Source of the DNA: Chryseobacterium sp.
GTDB lineage: Bacteria > Bacteroidota > Bacteroidia > Flavobacteriales > Weeksellaceae
DNA length: 64,000 nucleotides
Direction of reading: 5' to 3'
NCBI GenBank assembly: GCA_027492795.1
Contig: JAPUEB010000011.1
Location: forward strand, 1-64,000
Shown here: positions 51,638-59,638 of the stretch, piece by piece
Layout of the letters: every line of letters starts with the position of its first letter
Position numbering within the stretch: the first letter of the stretch is position 1
Translations under genes and position numbers: made by a program
The notes under the pieces: model-generated
Databases searched by the model: none
The model's input: the letters and a program-made list of their open reading frames with translations, nothing else
What the model was told of the DNA's origin: nothing

Positions 51638-52285
51638 ATGCACAAAACATCCAACATCCATCACCCATCATCCAGCCCAATAAAAAACATTATTTTCGAT
51701 TTTGGCGGCGTTGTGATGGATTGGGATCAGCGCTATTTTTATAAAGACTATTTCAAAGATGATGAGAAGTTGGAATATTTTCTCGGAAACATTGCTACGA
51801 ATGAATGGAATGCAGAGCAAGACCGCGGAAGAACTTTAAAAGAAGGCACCGAAATTTTGTTAAATCAATTTCCGGATTGGGAAAAAGAAATCCGTGCATT
51901 TTACGATAACTGGACGACGATGTTACGCGGAGACATTCCGGAAAATGTGGAAGTTTTAAGAAAGCTGGAACATTCGAAATACCAACTTTTTGGTCTCACG
52001 AATTGGTCTCACGAAACGTTTCCTTACGCTTTAGCCAATTACGATTTCTTTAAAATTTTCAAAGGAAAAATTGTGGTTTCGGGAGAAGAAAAACTTATTA
52101 AGCCAGATCCGAAAATCTGGGAAGTTTTGATGGAACGTTACCATATAAAAGCAGAAGAATCGGTTTTTATAGATGATAACGCTAAAAATATCGAGGTGGC
52201 GAAAAGTTTAGGATTTATTTGCGTTCACATTACTCCCACAAGTAATCTGGAGAAAGAATTGAGAGATCTGGGATTAAACTTTTAA
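51638..52285 (+). CDS. HAD family hydrolase (phosphatase)
   Basis: 215 residues. Motif I is IIFDFGGVVMDWD (about 18-30, nucleophile D22), motif III/IV KPDPKIWEVLMERY (about 154-167) and SVFIDDNAKNIEVAKSLGFI (about 175-194). This is the subfamily I HAD type (haloacid dehalogenase/YihX-like sugar-phosphatase). The substrate is not known. The first 13 residues are read from a short repeat-like sequence (CATCCAACATCCATCACCCA), so translation could begin slightly later, but no later start codon precedes motif I. Confidence 0.85.
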   Translation: MHKTSNIHHPSSSPIKNIIFDFGGVVMDWDQRYFYKDYFKDDEKLEYFLGNIATNEWNAEQDRGRTLKEGTEILLNQFPDWEKEIRAFYDNWTTMLRGDIPENVEVLRKLEHSKYQLFGLTNWSHETFPYALANYDFFKIFKGKIVVSGEEKLIKPDPKIWEVLMERYHIKAEESVFIDDNAKNIEVAKSLGFICVHITPTSNLEKELRDLGLNF

Positions 52286-52369
52286 ATCTTTTTCTCGCAG
52301 ATTTTGCGGATTACCCAGATTTTTTGTCGGTAGAAAAAAAGGCTTGAAATTTGTTGCAAATTCTATATT

Positions 52370-52583
52370 ATGGACAAAAAATTCAAAATCGGAGACCATG
52401 TTAAATGGAATTCCGAAGCGGGAATGGTTTCGGGAACAATCATTAAAATTCACACGAAAGATTTTTGATTATAAAGGTTATACGCACCACGCAACACAAG
52501 ATGAACCACAATACGAAATTAAGAGCGACAAATCCGACCATATTGCGGCGCATAAAGGAAAAGCGCTGACTAAAATTTTATAA
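52370..52583 (+). pseudogene. DUF2945 (HVA1/TUDOR-like) protein, frameshifted
   Basis: From the ATG at 52370 the frame reads MDKKFKIGDHVKWNSEAGMV and ends at a TGA near 52466-52469. The other frame continues with DYKGYTHHATQDEPQYEIKS and ends in HKGKALTKI. One T too many in the run 52462-52466 separates them (5 Ts where 4 restore GTIIKIHTKDFDYKGYTHH). The joined protein of about 70 residues is a typical DUF2945. Its role is not known. Either the gene is broken or the sequence has a homopolymer error. Confidence 0.75.
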
Positions 52584-52750
52584 ACCACAAAAGGAACAAA
52601 AGAACTTTGAAAATAAATATTGAAATATTAATTTCTCTTTTTATGTTCACAAAAGTTTGAAAATCAAAGATTTTCATTTTGTGTACTTTAAAATATTATT
52701 CATTTCACTTCTATATAACAGCATATAAACTTTTGTGACTTTTGTGGTTT
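52582..52750. mobile_element. Short MITE-like element with CACAAAAG ends
   Basis: AAACCACAAAAGGAACAAAAG at the left and CTTTTGTGACTTTTGTGGTT at the right are inverted copies; 169 bp, AT-rich inside, with an internal GAAAATCAAAGATTTTC palindrome. A related single half (ACCACAAAAGGCACAAAAG) is near 35125-35145. Confidence 0.6.
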
Positions 52751-52766
52751 TTTCCAATCTTCAAAA

Positions 52767-53123
52767 TTATTCGCGGTTTACCAAATCCATTGAAAACGCA
52801 GGTAAACAAATTGCGATGTATTCACAAGATTCTTCAAATGGATTGCTGTAACGTATTCTTGCACCTTTTTCAATTAAAATGCTCTGTCCCGATTCTAAAA
52901 CTACGGTTTCACCATCAATTTCAAATTGCTTTTTGCCCTTGATGATGTAGGTAAATTCATCAAAATCTGGAGTTTGATGCGGTTCGCTCCAATTTGGTGG
53001 TGCAACCATGTGTGCAATCGAAATATTGGAATTTCCTGTGGAGTTTCCCCAGATTTCTTCGATAAGTTTTCCATCTGTAGTAGGAACTACGAATGGTGAT
53101 TTTTGAATTTTATATTTGTTCAT
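52767..53123 (-). CDS. Cupin domain protein
   Basis: 118 residues from the ATG at 53123 (MNKYKIQKSPFVVPTTDGKL). The open frame extends further but that part is read from a GC-rich dispersed repeat and is not coding. The cupin motifs are PNWSEPHQTPDFDEFTYIIK (His, Glu; about 59-78) and ESGQSILIEKGARIRYSN (about 93-110). The fold binds a metal in many members; the function here is unknown. Confidence 0.78.
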   Translation of the reverse strand: MNKYKIQKSPFVVPTTDGKLIEEIWGNSTGNSNISIAHMVAPPNWSEPHQTPDFDEFTYIIKGKKQFEIDGETVVLESGQSILIEKGARIRYSNPFEESCEYIAICLPAFSMDLVNRE

Positions 53124-53172
53124 AATTGATTTTTTGATTTTTGTAGTAATGTTTTTCATTCCTATTTCTTGT

Positions 53173-53226
53173 CCCCAAGCGACAAGTCGCATGAGGTTAA
53201 CATTGTGTCGCGCTCCGCGCGAAATG
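53173..53226. repeat. GC-rich dispersed hairpin repeat, copy 2
   Basis: The same AAGCGACAAGTCGC and TGTCGCGCTCCGCGCGA elements as at 31072-31128, in the same orientation, preceded by TTTTTCATTCCT in both copies. It lies between the cupin start and the acetyltransferase stop. Confidence 0.75.
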
Positions 53227-53236
53227 TTTCGCGTTC

Positions 53237-53770
53237 CTATTTTCTTGAAAACCAATCTTCTTTCTTTATCCAATATTCAACATTCTCGCGATTTGGCTCT
53301 CCATGATAGGCAACTGAAATTTCGCCCTTAAATTCCGCACCTAAACGTTCCATAGCCGTTCTGGAACGCCAATTTTCTGCACCCACATGAAATTTCACCA
53401 AATCTACATATTGAAAAATATAATCCAACATTAGTTTTTTTACGTGCGGATTGAGTTTTGAACCCCAAAATTTGGTGCCGTAAAAAGTGTATCCGATGAA
53501 GATACATCCTTCATCGTCATCATACGCATAGAATCTCGTACTACCTGCAACTTCCCCACTCTTTTTGTCGAAAATGATGAATGCACCTTCCGAGATCATA
53601 GCTCCCTCAAAGAAATTACGAAAAACTTCCCTTTCGCAGCGGTTTTTGTTGGGATGCATTTCCCAAACCTTAGGATCGGAAGCTACTTCATAGAGCTTTT
53701 CAAAATCTGATTCTTTTAAGGGTTGAAGCAGAACGTTTTCGTTTTCTAAAGTGGGTTGAATGGAGAACAT
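53237..53770 (-). CDS. GNAT family N-acetyltransferase (RimJ/RimL-like)
   Basis: 177 residues. The strands and motifs of the RimJ/RimL group are seen: NVLLQPLKESDFEKLYEVAS (about 13-32), GEVAGSTRFYAYDDDEGCIF (about 72-91), IGYTFYGTKFWGSKLNPHVK (motif A region) and FHVGAENWRSRTAMERLGAE (motif B, about 128-147). It would acetylate a protein N-terminus, peptide or small amine with acetyl-CoA. The substrate is not readable. Gene stands alone. Confidence 0.87.
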   Translation of the reverse strand: MFSIQPTLENENVLLQPLKESDFEKLYEVASDPKVWEMHPNKNRCEREVFRNFFEGAMISEGAFIIFDKKSGEVAGSTRFYAYDDDEGCIFIGYTFYGTKFWGSKLNPHVKKLMLDYIFQYVDLVKFHVGAENWRSRTAMERLGAEFKGEISVAYHGEPNRENVEYWIKKEDWFSRK

Positions 53771-53821
53771 CGTTGTTTTTTTTGTGTTGTAAATTTAGAA
53801 AATAAATTTGTTTTCGCTAGG

Positions 53822-53854
53822 AAACCTCATAGGTTTCGGAAACCTATGAGGTTT
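53822..53854. terminator. Perfect hairpin at the 3' end of ada
   Basis: AAACCTCATAGGTTT and AAACCTATGAGGTTT pair without mismatch, with a 3-base loop. It overlaps the last bases of the ada gene and could act as a bidirectional terminator. Related hairpins are known to me as dispersed repeats in Bacteroidota. Confidence 0.6.
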
Positions 53855-54896
53855 AAAAAAGTATCGCCTTCTCCAATTCCAAAAGCTTTTGTTTCCGCCA
53901 AATTCCGCCACCGTAACCGGTAAGTTTGCCGTCGCTTCCAATAACACGATGACACGGAATAATTATAGAAATTTTGTTCAAACCATTCGCATTGGCAACG
54001 GCGCGAACTGCTTTCGGATTTCCTAAAATATTGGCTTGTTCCTGATAACTTCTCGTGGTTCCGTAGGGAATTTTTCGTAAAACTTCCCATACATTTTGTT
54101 GAAAATCTGTTCCAACCGGCGAAAGTGGAACGGTAAAGTCTTTTCTTTTACCCTCAAAATATTCTGACAGTTCTTTTTCTAAAGTTTTGAAATGCTTGTT
54201 TTCTCCCTGAATAATATTGGCGTCGAAATGTTTTGAAATTTCTTTTAATTCTGTCGGAAGTGTTTTTCTGTCGGAGAATTCGAGCATGCAAATTCCATTT
54301 TCATCTGCGCAAGCAATCATTGTTCCGAGTGGTGTTTCGATTCTTTTTAAATCAACAATTTTTTGGTTTTTTGAGTTTTTTGGTGAAACTCCAAATATGT
54401 TTTTAAAACTTTCGCTGAAGCCGCTTAAACTTTCGTAACCGCTGTCGAATGCTGCATCAATCACGTTTTCACCTTGCTGTAACTTCTTAAAAGCTGAGTT
54501 AATTTTAAACATTCTTTGAAAAGCGTGAAACGTCATCCCATGATTTTTCAAAAACCATCTGCGAACGGTTGCCGGTTCCAAACCACGTTTTACCAAATCA
54601 TAATCCTTGAATTTTAATGTGGGATTTTCACTCAATTCATTCAATAAATTTTGAATGAACCTTGGTGTTTCGTTAGGATTTTCAAGTGGTTTACATATTT
54701 TGCAGGGACGATAGCCTTTCAAAATTGCATCTTTTGTAGTTTCAAAAAATTCTACATTTTCTGGCTTAGGTTTTCTTGCGGTGCAAGTAGGTCTGCAAAA
54801 AATACCTGTTGTTTTTACGCCCATCCAAAAAACACCCTCGAATTCGGGGTTTTTGTTGATAGAAGCGTTGTACATGGTTTCGTTAGAAATTTCCAT
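53853..54896 (-). CDS. ada: Ada-type bifunctional methyl transfer DNA repair protein/regulator
   Basis: 347 residues with all three Ada parts. The N-terminal zinc domain has C34 and C38 (GIFCRPTCTARK) with C65 and C68 (RPCKICKP), C34 being the methyl-phosphotriester acceptor by homology to E. coli Ada Cys38. An AraC-type helix-turn-helix follows (about 95-175, RRWFLKNHGMTFHAFQRMFK). The C-terminal O6-methylguanine methyltransferase has the IIPCHRVIG motif (C315). It removes alkyl groups from DNA and activates repair genes on methylation. It is transcribed alone. Confidence 0.93.
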   Translation of the reverse strand: MEISNETMYNASINKNPEFEGVFWMGVKTTGIFCRPTCTARKPKPENVEFFETTKDAILKGYRPCKICKPLENPNETPRFIQNLLNELSENPTLKFKDYDLVKRGLEPATVRRWFLKNHGMTFHAFQRMFKINSAFKKLQQGENVIDAAFDSGYESLSGFSESFKNIFGVSPKNSKNQKIVDLKRIETPLGTMIACADENGICMLEFSDRKTLPTELKEISKHFDANIIQGENKHFKTLEKELSEYFEGKRKDFTVPLSPVGTDFQQNVWEVLRKIPYGTTRSYQEQANILGNPKAVRAVANANGLNKISIIIPCHRVIGSDGKLTGYGGGIWRKQKLLELEKAILF

Positions 54897-54993
54897 TTGC
54901 GATTAAAGATTTGCGATTCCTTTGCAAATGTAACAGTTAAAGATTTGAAAAAACAACCGAAAAATTAACACTAATTTCAAAAGAAGTACTTTT

Positions 54994-55509
54994 TCATTTT
55001 TGCAATGCAGCAATACATTCTTCTCTAATTTTCCAGAATTCATCCAAACTGTAGCGAATTGAAGGTCTGTTTTGCAAATATTGAAGCAAAAAGTCTTTGT
55101 GGTAATTTATTTTGAAGTCCGTAATCTGTTCTGGCTGTATTTCTATCTCGGTTACCAATTCACCTATGAAATCTTCAGGTTTTGAGCTTGATGTAGTGTA
55201 ATCATGTATTACTCCATTAATCCTGAGATAATTATGTGCTTCAGGCATTTCTTCCAGTCCATATTTCTCTAAAACTTTAACTAGCCTTTGATGGTAGTTT
55301 TTTTTCATCATAAATATTCCGAGCATCAGCTTCACATTTGCAATATTTTTTGAAATAGAAAACCTTTTTAAGAAGGCGTGCTTAGTGCTGCAAGTGCCGC
55401 CATTATCCTTCAATACGCATAAAACATCGTTCTTATCCATATTCCTTTTATAAGGCAAATTCTTGATGTATTTACAGGCTTCTTCAAAAGTTGGAAAGTA
55501 TTCTTCCAT
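54994..55509 (-). CDS. Protein of unknown function with a possible Cys-His-Asp transglutaminase-like core
   Basis: 171 residues if it starts at the ATG at 55509. A TTG at 55545 would add 12 residues but overlaps the promoter box TAACTTTG (minus strand, 55550-55543), so the ATG is preferred. NGGTCSTKHAFLKRF (C40) and PEAHNYLRINGVIHDY (H92, D103) are spaced like the triad of transglutaminase-fold cysteine peptidases or arylamine-type enzymes. The family is not named here and the activity is inference. Confidence 0.55.
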   Translation of the reverse strand: MEEYFPTFEEACKYIKNLPYKRNMDKNDVLCVLKDNGGTCSTKHAFLKRFSISKNIANVKLMLGIFMMKKNYHQRLVKVLEKYGLEEMPEAHNYLRINGVIHDYTTSSSKPEDFIGELVTEIEIQPEQITDFKINYHKDFLLQYLQNRPSIRYSLDEFWKIREECIAALQK

Positions 55510-55542
55510 TTTATAAACAGCTGAATTAAGTGAATTACTTCC

Positions 55543-55550
55543 CAAAGTTA
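55543..55550 (-). promoter_or_regulatory. TAnnTTTG box of the 54994 gene
   Basis: TAACTTTG on the minus strand, matching the Bacteroidota consensus, about 34 bases before the ATG at 55509. It decides the start of that gene. Confidence 0.55.
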
Positions 55551-55565
55551 TGATAATTTAGAAAA

Positions 55566-55595
55566 AAACCGCTCCATCAAAAGATGAAGCGGTTT
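55566..55595 (-). terminator. Terminator of rpsA
   Basis: AAACCGCT and AGCGGTTT, helped by CATC and GATG, form a stem of about 12 bp with a 5-base loop, and a run of Ts follows on the minus strand, 23 bases past the stop. Confidence 0.8.
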
Positions 55596-55617
55596 ATATT
55601 TAAAATTTTGGTGAAAA

Positions 55618-57396
55618 CTATTTTCCTCCCTCCATTTTCTTTTTAAGCTCAGCTAAAGCGTCGATATCACCAAGTGTGGTTTTTTCTTCACCTGAACTTG
55701 CAGCAGGTTTCGCAGCAGATTCCTTCACATTTCTTCTTTCTTCATCTCTGAAAACTCCTGTGTGAGATACTACAACTCTCTTGAACTCCTTATTGAACTC
55801 GATTACTTTAAATTCAGCATCCTCACCTTTTTTGATTTTGGATCCGTCTTCTTTCTCTAGTAATCTTGCAGGGCAGAACGCTTCTACTTCAGCATCTTCG
55901 AATTGTACTTGCGCACCTTTATCGAAAACATCCGTTGCTTTTCCGTAGTGAACGGTTCCTTCTGCATACTTGCTTTCAAATTTATCCCAAGGATTTTCTT
56001 GCAATTGTTTGTGTCCTAAAGAAAGTCTTCTTGCTGCTGTATCCAATTCAAGAACTACAACATCCAATTTATCTCCTACATTGCAGAATTCGCTAGGATG
56101 TTTGATTTTTTTAGTCCAAGAAAGGTCAGAAATATAGATTAATCCATCAATCCCTTCTTCTAATTCTACAAAAACTCCAAAATTAGTAAAGTTTCTAACG
56201 GTACCTACATGCTTAGAACCAACTGGGTATCTCTGTTCGATATTTTCCCATGGATCTTTGTTCAGCTGCTTCATACCTAAGGAGATCTTTCTTTCGTCTC
56301 TGTCCAAAGTTAATACTTCAGCTTCTACTTCATCACCTACTTTTACAAAATCACCCGCACTTCTTAAGTGTGTGGACCATGACATTTCAGAAACGTGAAT
56401 CAATCCTTCTACACCAGGTGCAATTTCTACAAATGCGCCGTAATCTGCAAGAACTACTACTTTTCCTTTTACTTTATCTCCAACTTTCAAATCAGCAGAA
56501 AGCGCATCCCAAGGATGTGCCTCCAATTGCTTCATACCCAATTGAATTCTTGTTTTTTCATCGTCAAAATCAAGGATTACCACTTTTACAGTTTGTCCGT
56601 CTTCAAGGATTTCTGATGGGTGGTTTACTCTGCTCCAAGAAAGGTCTGTGATGTGGATAAGACCGTCAACACCTCCTAAATCGATGAATACACCGTAAGA
56701 AGTAATGTTTTTAACAGTACCTTCCAAAACTTGTCCTTTCTCTAATTGAGCGATGATTTCTTTTTTCTGATCTTCGATGTCTGCTTCAATAAGAGCTTTG
56801 TGCGATACTACAACGTTTTTAAATTCAGGGTTAATTTTTACCACCTTGAATTCCATTGTTTTACCAACGTACTGATCGTAATCTTTTATTGGCTTCACAT
56901 CGATTTGTGAACCTGGAAGGAACGCTTCGATACCGTGAACATCAACGATCATACCTCCTTTAGTTCTTGATTTTACAAATCCGTTTACTACCTCACCACT
57001 TTCGTGAAGTTCGTTTACTTTATCCCATGCTTTAAGCGTTCTGGCTTTTTTGTGGGATAACTGAAGTTGTCCGGTTTTGTCTTCTCTTCTATCCACCATA
57101 ACTTCTACTTCATCACCTACCTGCAAACCTTGGTTGTAGCGGAACTCGTTCAGAGAAATAACTCCTTCAGATTTAAAATTGATGTCAACAATTGCCTCCT
57201 TGTCGGTAAGTCTTACAACTTTTCCAATAAGTACATCATTGTCTTCCAGACCTTTTAGGGAACCTTTGTAGATTTCTTCCAGGTCGCTTTTTTCTTTTCT
57301 TGCTTCAGCATCAAGCCCAGATTCAAAAGAATCCCAGTCAAACTGCTCTGGCGCAACGTTTTGGTTCATAAGAACCGTGTCTTTAGTTTCAGACAT
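55618..57396 (-). CDS. rpsA: 30S ribosomal protein S1
   Basis: 592 residues from the ATG at 57396 (MSETKDTVLMNQNVAPEQFD); the frame extends upstream into the leader, which holds the promoter. Six S1 RNA-binding repeats are seen, with KNITSYGVFIDLGGVDGLIH (third) and NFTNFGVFVELEEGIDGLIY (fifth) the clearest. S1 brings mRNA to the ribosome, which matters in Bacteroidota because they make little use of Shine-Dalgarno pairing. The C-terminal tail is an Ala/Ser/Glu-rich linker. It is monocistronic with promoter at 57513-57545. Confidence 0.95.
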   Translation of the reverse strand: MSETKDTVLMNQNVAPEQFDWDSFESGLDAEARKEKSDLEEIYKGSLKGLEDNDVLIGKVVRLTDKEAIVDINFKSEGVISLNEFRYNQGLQVGDEVEVMVDRREDKTGQLQLSHKKARTLKAWDKVNELHESGEVVNGFVKSRTKGGMIVDVHGIEAFLPGSQIDVKPIKDYDQYVGKTMEFKVVKINPEFKNVVVSHKALIEADIEDQKKEIIAQLEKGQVLEGTVKNITSYGVFIDLGGVDGLIHITDLSWSRVNHPSEILEDGQTVKVVILDFDDEKTRIQLGMKQLEAHPWDALSADLKVGDKVKGKVVVLADYGAFVEIAPGVEGLIHVSEMSWSTHLRSAGDFVKVGDEVEAEVLTLDRDERKISLGMKQLNKDPWENIEQRYPVGSKHVGTVRNFTNFGVFVELEEGIDGLIYISDLSWTKKIKHPSEFCNVGDKLDVVVLELDTAARRLSLGHKQLQENPWDKFESKYAEGTVHYGKATDVFDKGAQVQFEDAEVEAFCPARLLEKEDGSKIKKGEDAEFKVIEFNKEFKRVVVSHTGVFRDEERRNVKESAAKPAASSGEEKTTLGDIDALAELKKKMEGGK

Positions 57397-57512
57397 AATT
57401 AATAGTTTGTATTCCTTCTTTTTTAATGATTCCAAATATTGCAGATTAAAAAATACGGAAGTTGTTAAATATAAATGGGTTACTTTCTGGAATCTGTCCG
57501 CAAAAAAGTGGT

Positions 57513-57545
57513 GCAAAAGTAAGAAAATATTAAGAATCTGGCAAA
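57513..57545 (-). promoter_or_regulatory. Promoter of rpsA
   Basis: TTTG (57545-57542), 20 bases, then TACTTTTG (57521-57514) followed by C on the minus strand: both boxes match the Bacteroidota consensus exactly. The transcript starts near 57510, leaving a leader of about 110 bases. The gap 57397-57755 holds only this and the MerR box. Confidence 0.8.
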
Positions 57546-57740
57546 AATTTTATGATGCATTAGTTTTGAACACTTCGATTCGTTAGTTTATAGCATTTTT
57601 TAATATTAAAGTATTGAAGAAATGCTTTATTGCAACGCACACCACAGAAAAACTTAAAACACTGTGAAAACAATTAAATTTTTTAAAATTTCGATTTAAA
57701 AACCAACTCGAAGCTTATTTTTTTATTAGCAATTTATTCC

Positions 57741-57748
57741 TAAATTTG
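57741..57748 (+). promoter_or_regulatory. TAnnTTTG box of the MerR gene
   Basis: TAAATTTG, with a start of transcription expected near 57753-57755. This makes the GTG at 57768 a better start than the TTG at 57756. Confidence 0.55.
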
Positions 57749-57767
57749 TAGGAAATTGATACCAAAG

Positions 57768-58109
57768 GTGAAAATTAACCTTCCAGATAAACTGTATTAC
57801 CCAATTGGCGAAGTTGCACGAGCCTTCAATGTAAACTCGTCCCTAATTCGCTATTGGGAGCAGGAGTTCCCTATTTTAAAACCGAAAAAAAATAAAAAAG
57901 GAAACCGCTATTTCACACCTGAAGACATTAAAAACCTGAAAATTATCTACCATCTCGTGAAGGAAAAAGGGTACACTTTGGATGGAGCAAGAGTTGCATT
58001 GGCTACCAATCATAAAATTTCTGAAACAATATCTATGATTGATCGTTTGGAGTTTGTAAAGGCAGAACTGGTAAAGCTGAAAGATTCTTTACTTGAAAAT
58101 ATAGAGTAA
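57768..58109 (+). CDS. MerR family transcription regulator
   Basis: 113 residues from the GTG at 57768 (KINLPDKLYYPIGEVARAF). A TTG at 57756 would add four residues but falls on the predicted start of transcription. The MerR helix-turn-helix is IGEVARAFNVNSSLIRYWEQ (about 12-31), followed by the wing PKKNKKGNRYFTPEDIKNLK and a coiled-coil dimer helix. Sensor cysteines are absent, as in the small flavobacterial group. Its target is unknown. The helix-hairpin-helix gene follows 75 bases on, with a TAGATTTG box in the gap. Confidence 0.88.
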   Translation: MKINLPDKLYYPIGEVARAFNVNSSLIRYWEQEFPILKPKKNKKGNRYFTPEDIKNLKIIYHLVKEKGYTLDGARVALATNHKISETISMIDRLEFVKAELVKLKDSLLENIE

Positions 58110-58160
58110 TTAGGGGTATTTTCTTACATTCTAAAATCATTTTTTTTAAACAACCCTCAT

Positions 58161-58168
58161 TAGATTTG
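58161..58168 (+). promoter_or_regulatory. TAnnTTTG box of the helix-hairpin-helix gene
   Basis: TAGATTTG, 16 bases before the ATG at 58185. It matches the Bacteroidota -7 consensus exactly, so the gene is not dependent on the MerR transcript. Confidence 0.6.
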
Positions 58169-58184
58169 TCGGAAAAACGAATCG

Positions 58185-59561
58185 ATGAAATCTAATTTAT
58201 ACGCAAACCAATCAAAAAAGCAATTTATTGCTCTTTGCGCCGCCGGTGCAATTGTTTTTGCTGGTTTTACAATCTTCAGGAATAGTGAGGTAAATAATGC
58301 AATTTCTGAAGCCAATGTAGCGTTTTCCCAAAATAAAACCAATAATAGCGAAATAGTTCTTTCAGATTTTGACCCCAATGAACTTGATGAAGGACAATGG
58401 GAAAAACTTGGATTCTCCAAAAAACAAACGGCAACCATATTAAAGTACAAAAACGTTATTGGTGGCGAGTTCAAATCGAAGGAACAACTGAAGAAATGCT
58501 ATGCAATTTCGCAAGAAAAATACGGTGAATTAGAACCTTTCATCTTACTACCAGAGAAAAAAACATCCAATAACAACTATAAATTCAAGAGTTTTGCAAA
58601 CCAAAATATTAACAAAAAGGGGATTTCAGTAACCTCAAAATTTAATCCGGATGTTTATAGCCAATCACAATGGGAAGCTTTGGGATTTAGCGAAAGACAG
58701 GCTGCTGCAATCATTAAGTATAAAAATTATTTGGGCGGAAGCTTTATCAGCAAAGAAAAATTTAAAGAATGTTTCATCATCAGTGATGAAAATTACGCAA
58801 AACTGTCCCCATATCTTATACTTCCTCAAAACACTCCAGAAAATTTTTCATCCAAAAATTTTTCAAAAAGTGAGAATTTAACTCAAAAACCAACAATTCG
58901 CTACAACGCTTTCGACCCAAATCTTTTAGATTTTGATGGTTGGAAAGCTTTAGGCTTCTCCGAAAAGCAGTCTGAGGTGATTCTCAATTATAAAAATCGA
59001 AATTTGAAAGGCAGCTTCAAAAATTTGGAGGAATTGAAAGCCTGCTTTGTAATTTCTGATGAAAAATTTGAAGAGATGAAGCCCTTTGTACGCTTAAATC
59101 CTGAAAATTTTGTTCAAAATGATACGCAAAATAAGGCTCAAAACTTTATAAAAAATACAATTGCCGAAGCCAAAACAGATTTTTCTAAAATTGACATCAA
59201 TCAAATCACTTATCGGCAACTTATCGAGTTTGGATTTGATGAAAAAAGCGCTGGAATGCTAATTGGTTTTAGGAAAAAGTTAGGTGGTTTTGCTAGCGAA
59301 AATCAGATTTTGGAAACATATGATATTGATAAAGAGATGGCTCAAAAACTAGTTTCTACCGCAAAACTAAATACTTCTGGAATTGAAAAATTCACCCTTG
59401 TTGATGCTCCTGAAGAATGGTTGAAAAATCATCCCTATTTCAAGTATTCTGCCGATAAAATTATTTATTATCGAATCTCGAATCCTGATGAAAAGAAGAT
59501 CTGGAAATTCATCAAGGTAAAACCGGAGTATGAAGCGAAAATGCGGCTGTATTTAAAGTAG
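58185..59561 (+). CDS. Membrane-anchored helix-hairpin-helix (ComEA-like) repeat protein
   Basis: 458 residues. A signal-anchor helix (about 12-31, FIALCAAGAIVFAGFTIFRN) is followed by four helix-hairpin-helix-type repeats: three of the pattern FDPNxxDxxxWxxLGFSxKQ, then GGxFKSKExLKxCxxISDExY (about 60-125, 145-210, 235-305), and a ComEA-like fourth (IDINQITYRQLIEFGFDEKS). ComEA binds DNA during uptake by natural transformation; a repeat form with this many copies is common in flavobacteria. The DNA-binding role here is inferred. Confidence 0.8.
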   Translation: MKSNLYANQSKKQFIALCAAGAIVFAGFTIFRNSEVNNAISEANVAFSQNKTNNSEIVLSDFDPNELDEGQWEKLGFSKKQTATILKYKNVIGGEFKSKEQLKKCYAISQEKYGELEPFILLPEKKTSNNNYKFKSFANQNINKKGISVTSKFNPDVYSQSQWEALGFSERQAAAIIKYKNYLGGSFISKEKFKECFIISDENYAKLSPYLILPQNTPENFSSKNFSKSENLTQKPTIRYNAFDPNLLDFDGWKALGFSEKQSEVILNYKNRNLKGSFKNLEELKACFVISDEKFEEMKPFVRLNPENFVQNDTQNKAQNFIKNTIAEAKTDFSKIDINQITYRQLIEFGFDEKSAGMLIGFRKKLGGFASENQILETYDIDKEMAQKLVSTAKLNTSGIEKFTLVDAPEEWLKNHPYFKYSADKIIYYRISNPDEKKIWKFIKVKPEYEAKMRLYLK

Positions 59562-59578
59562 TTTTTCAAAACAACAAA

Positions 59579-59613
59579 CCCTTTCAGCGATTTGAAACGC
59601 TGAAAGGGTGATT
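59579..59613. terminator. Terminator after the helix-hairpin-helix gene
   Basis: CCCTTTCAGCG and CGCTGAAAGGG form a perfect 11-bp stem with an 8-base loop, followed by TGATTTT. It sits between converging genes and can serve both. Confidence 0.8.
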
Positions 59614-59638
59614 TTATTAACAAATATTTTTCACAGAA

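Noticed and set aside
53124-53273. Fifty extra N-terminal residues of the cupin protein
   Set aside because: They are read from the GC-rich dispersed repeat, as shown by the same text at 31072-31128; the ATG at 53123 gives the normal cupin start.
57397-57516. A longer start for ribosomal protein S1
   Set aside because: The extension covers the leader and the start of the promoter; family N-termini begin near MSETKDT.
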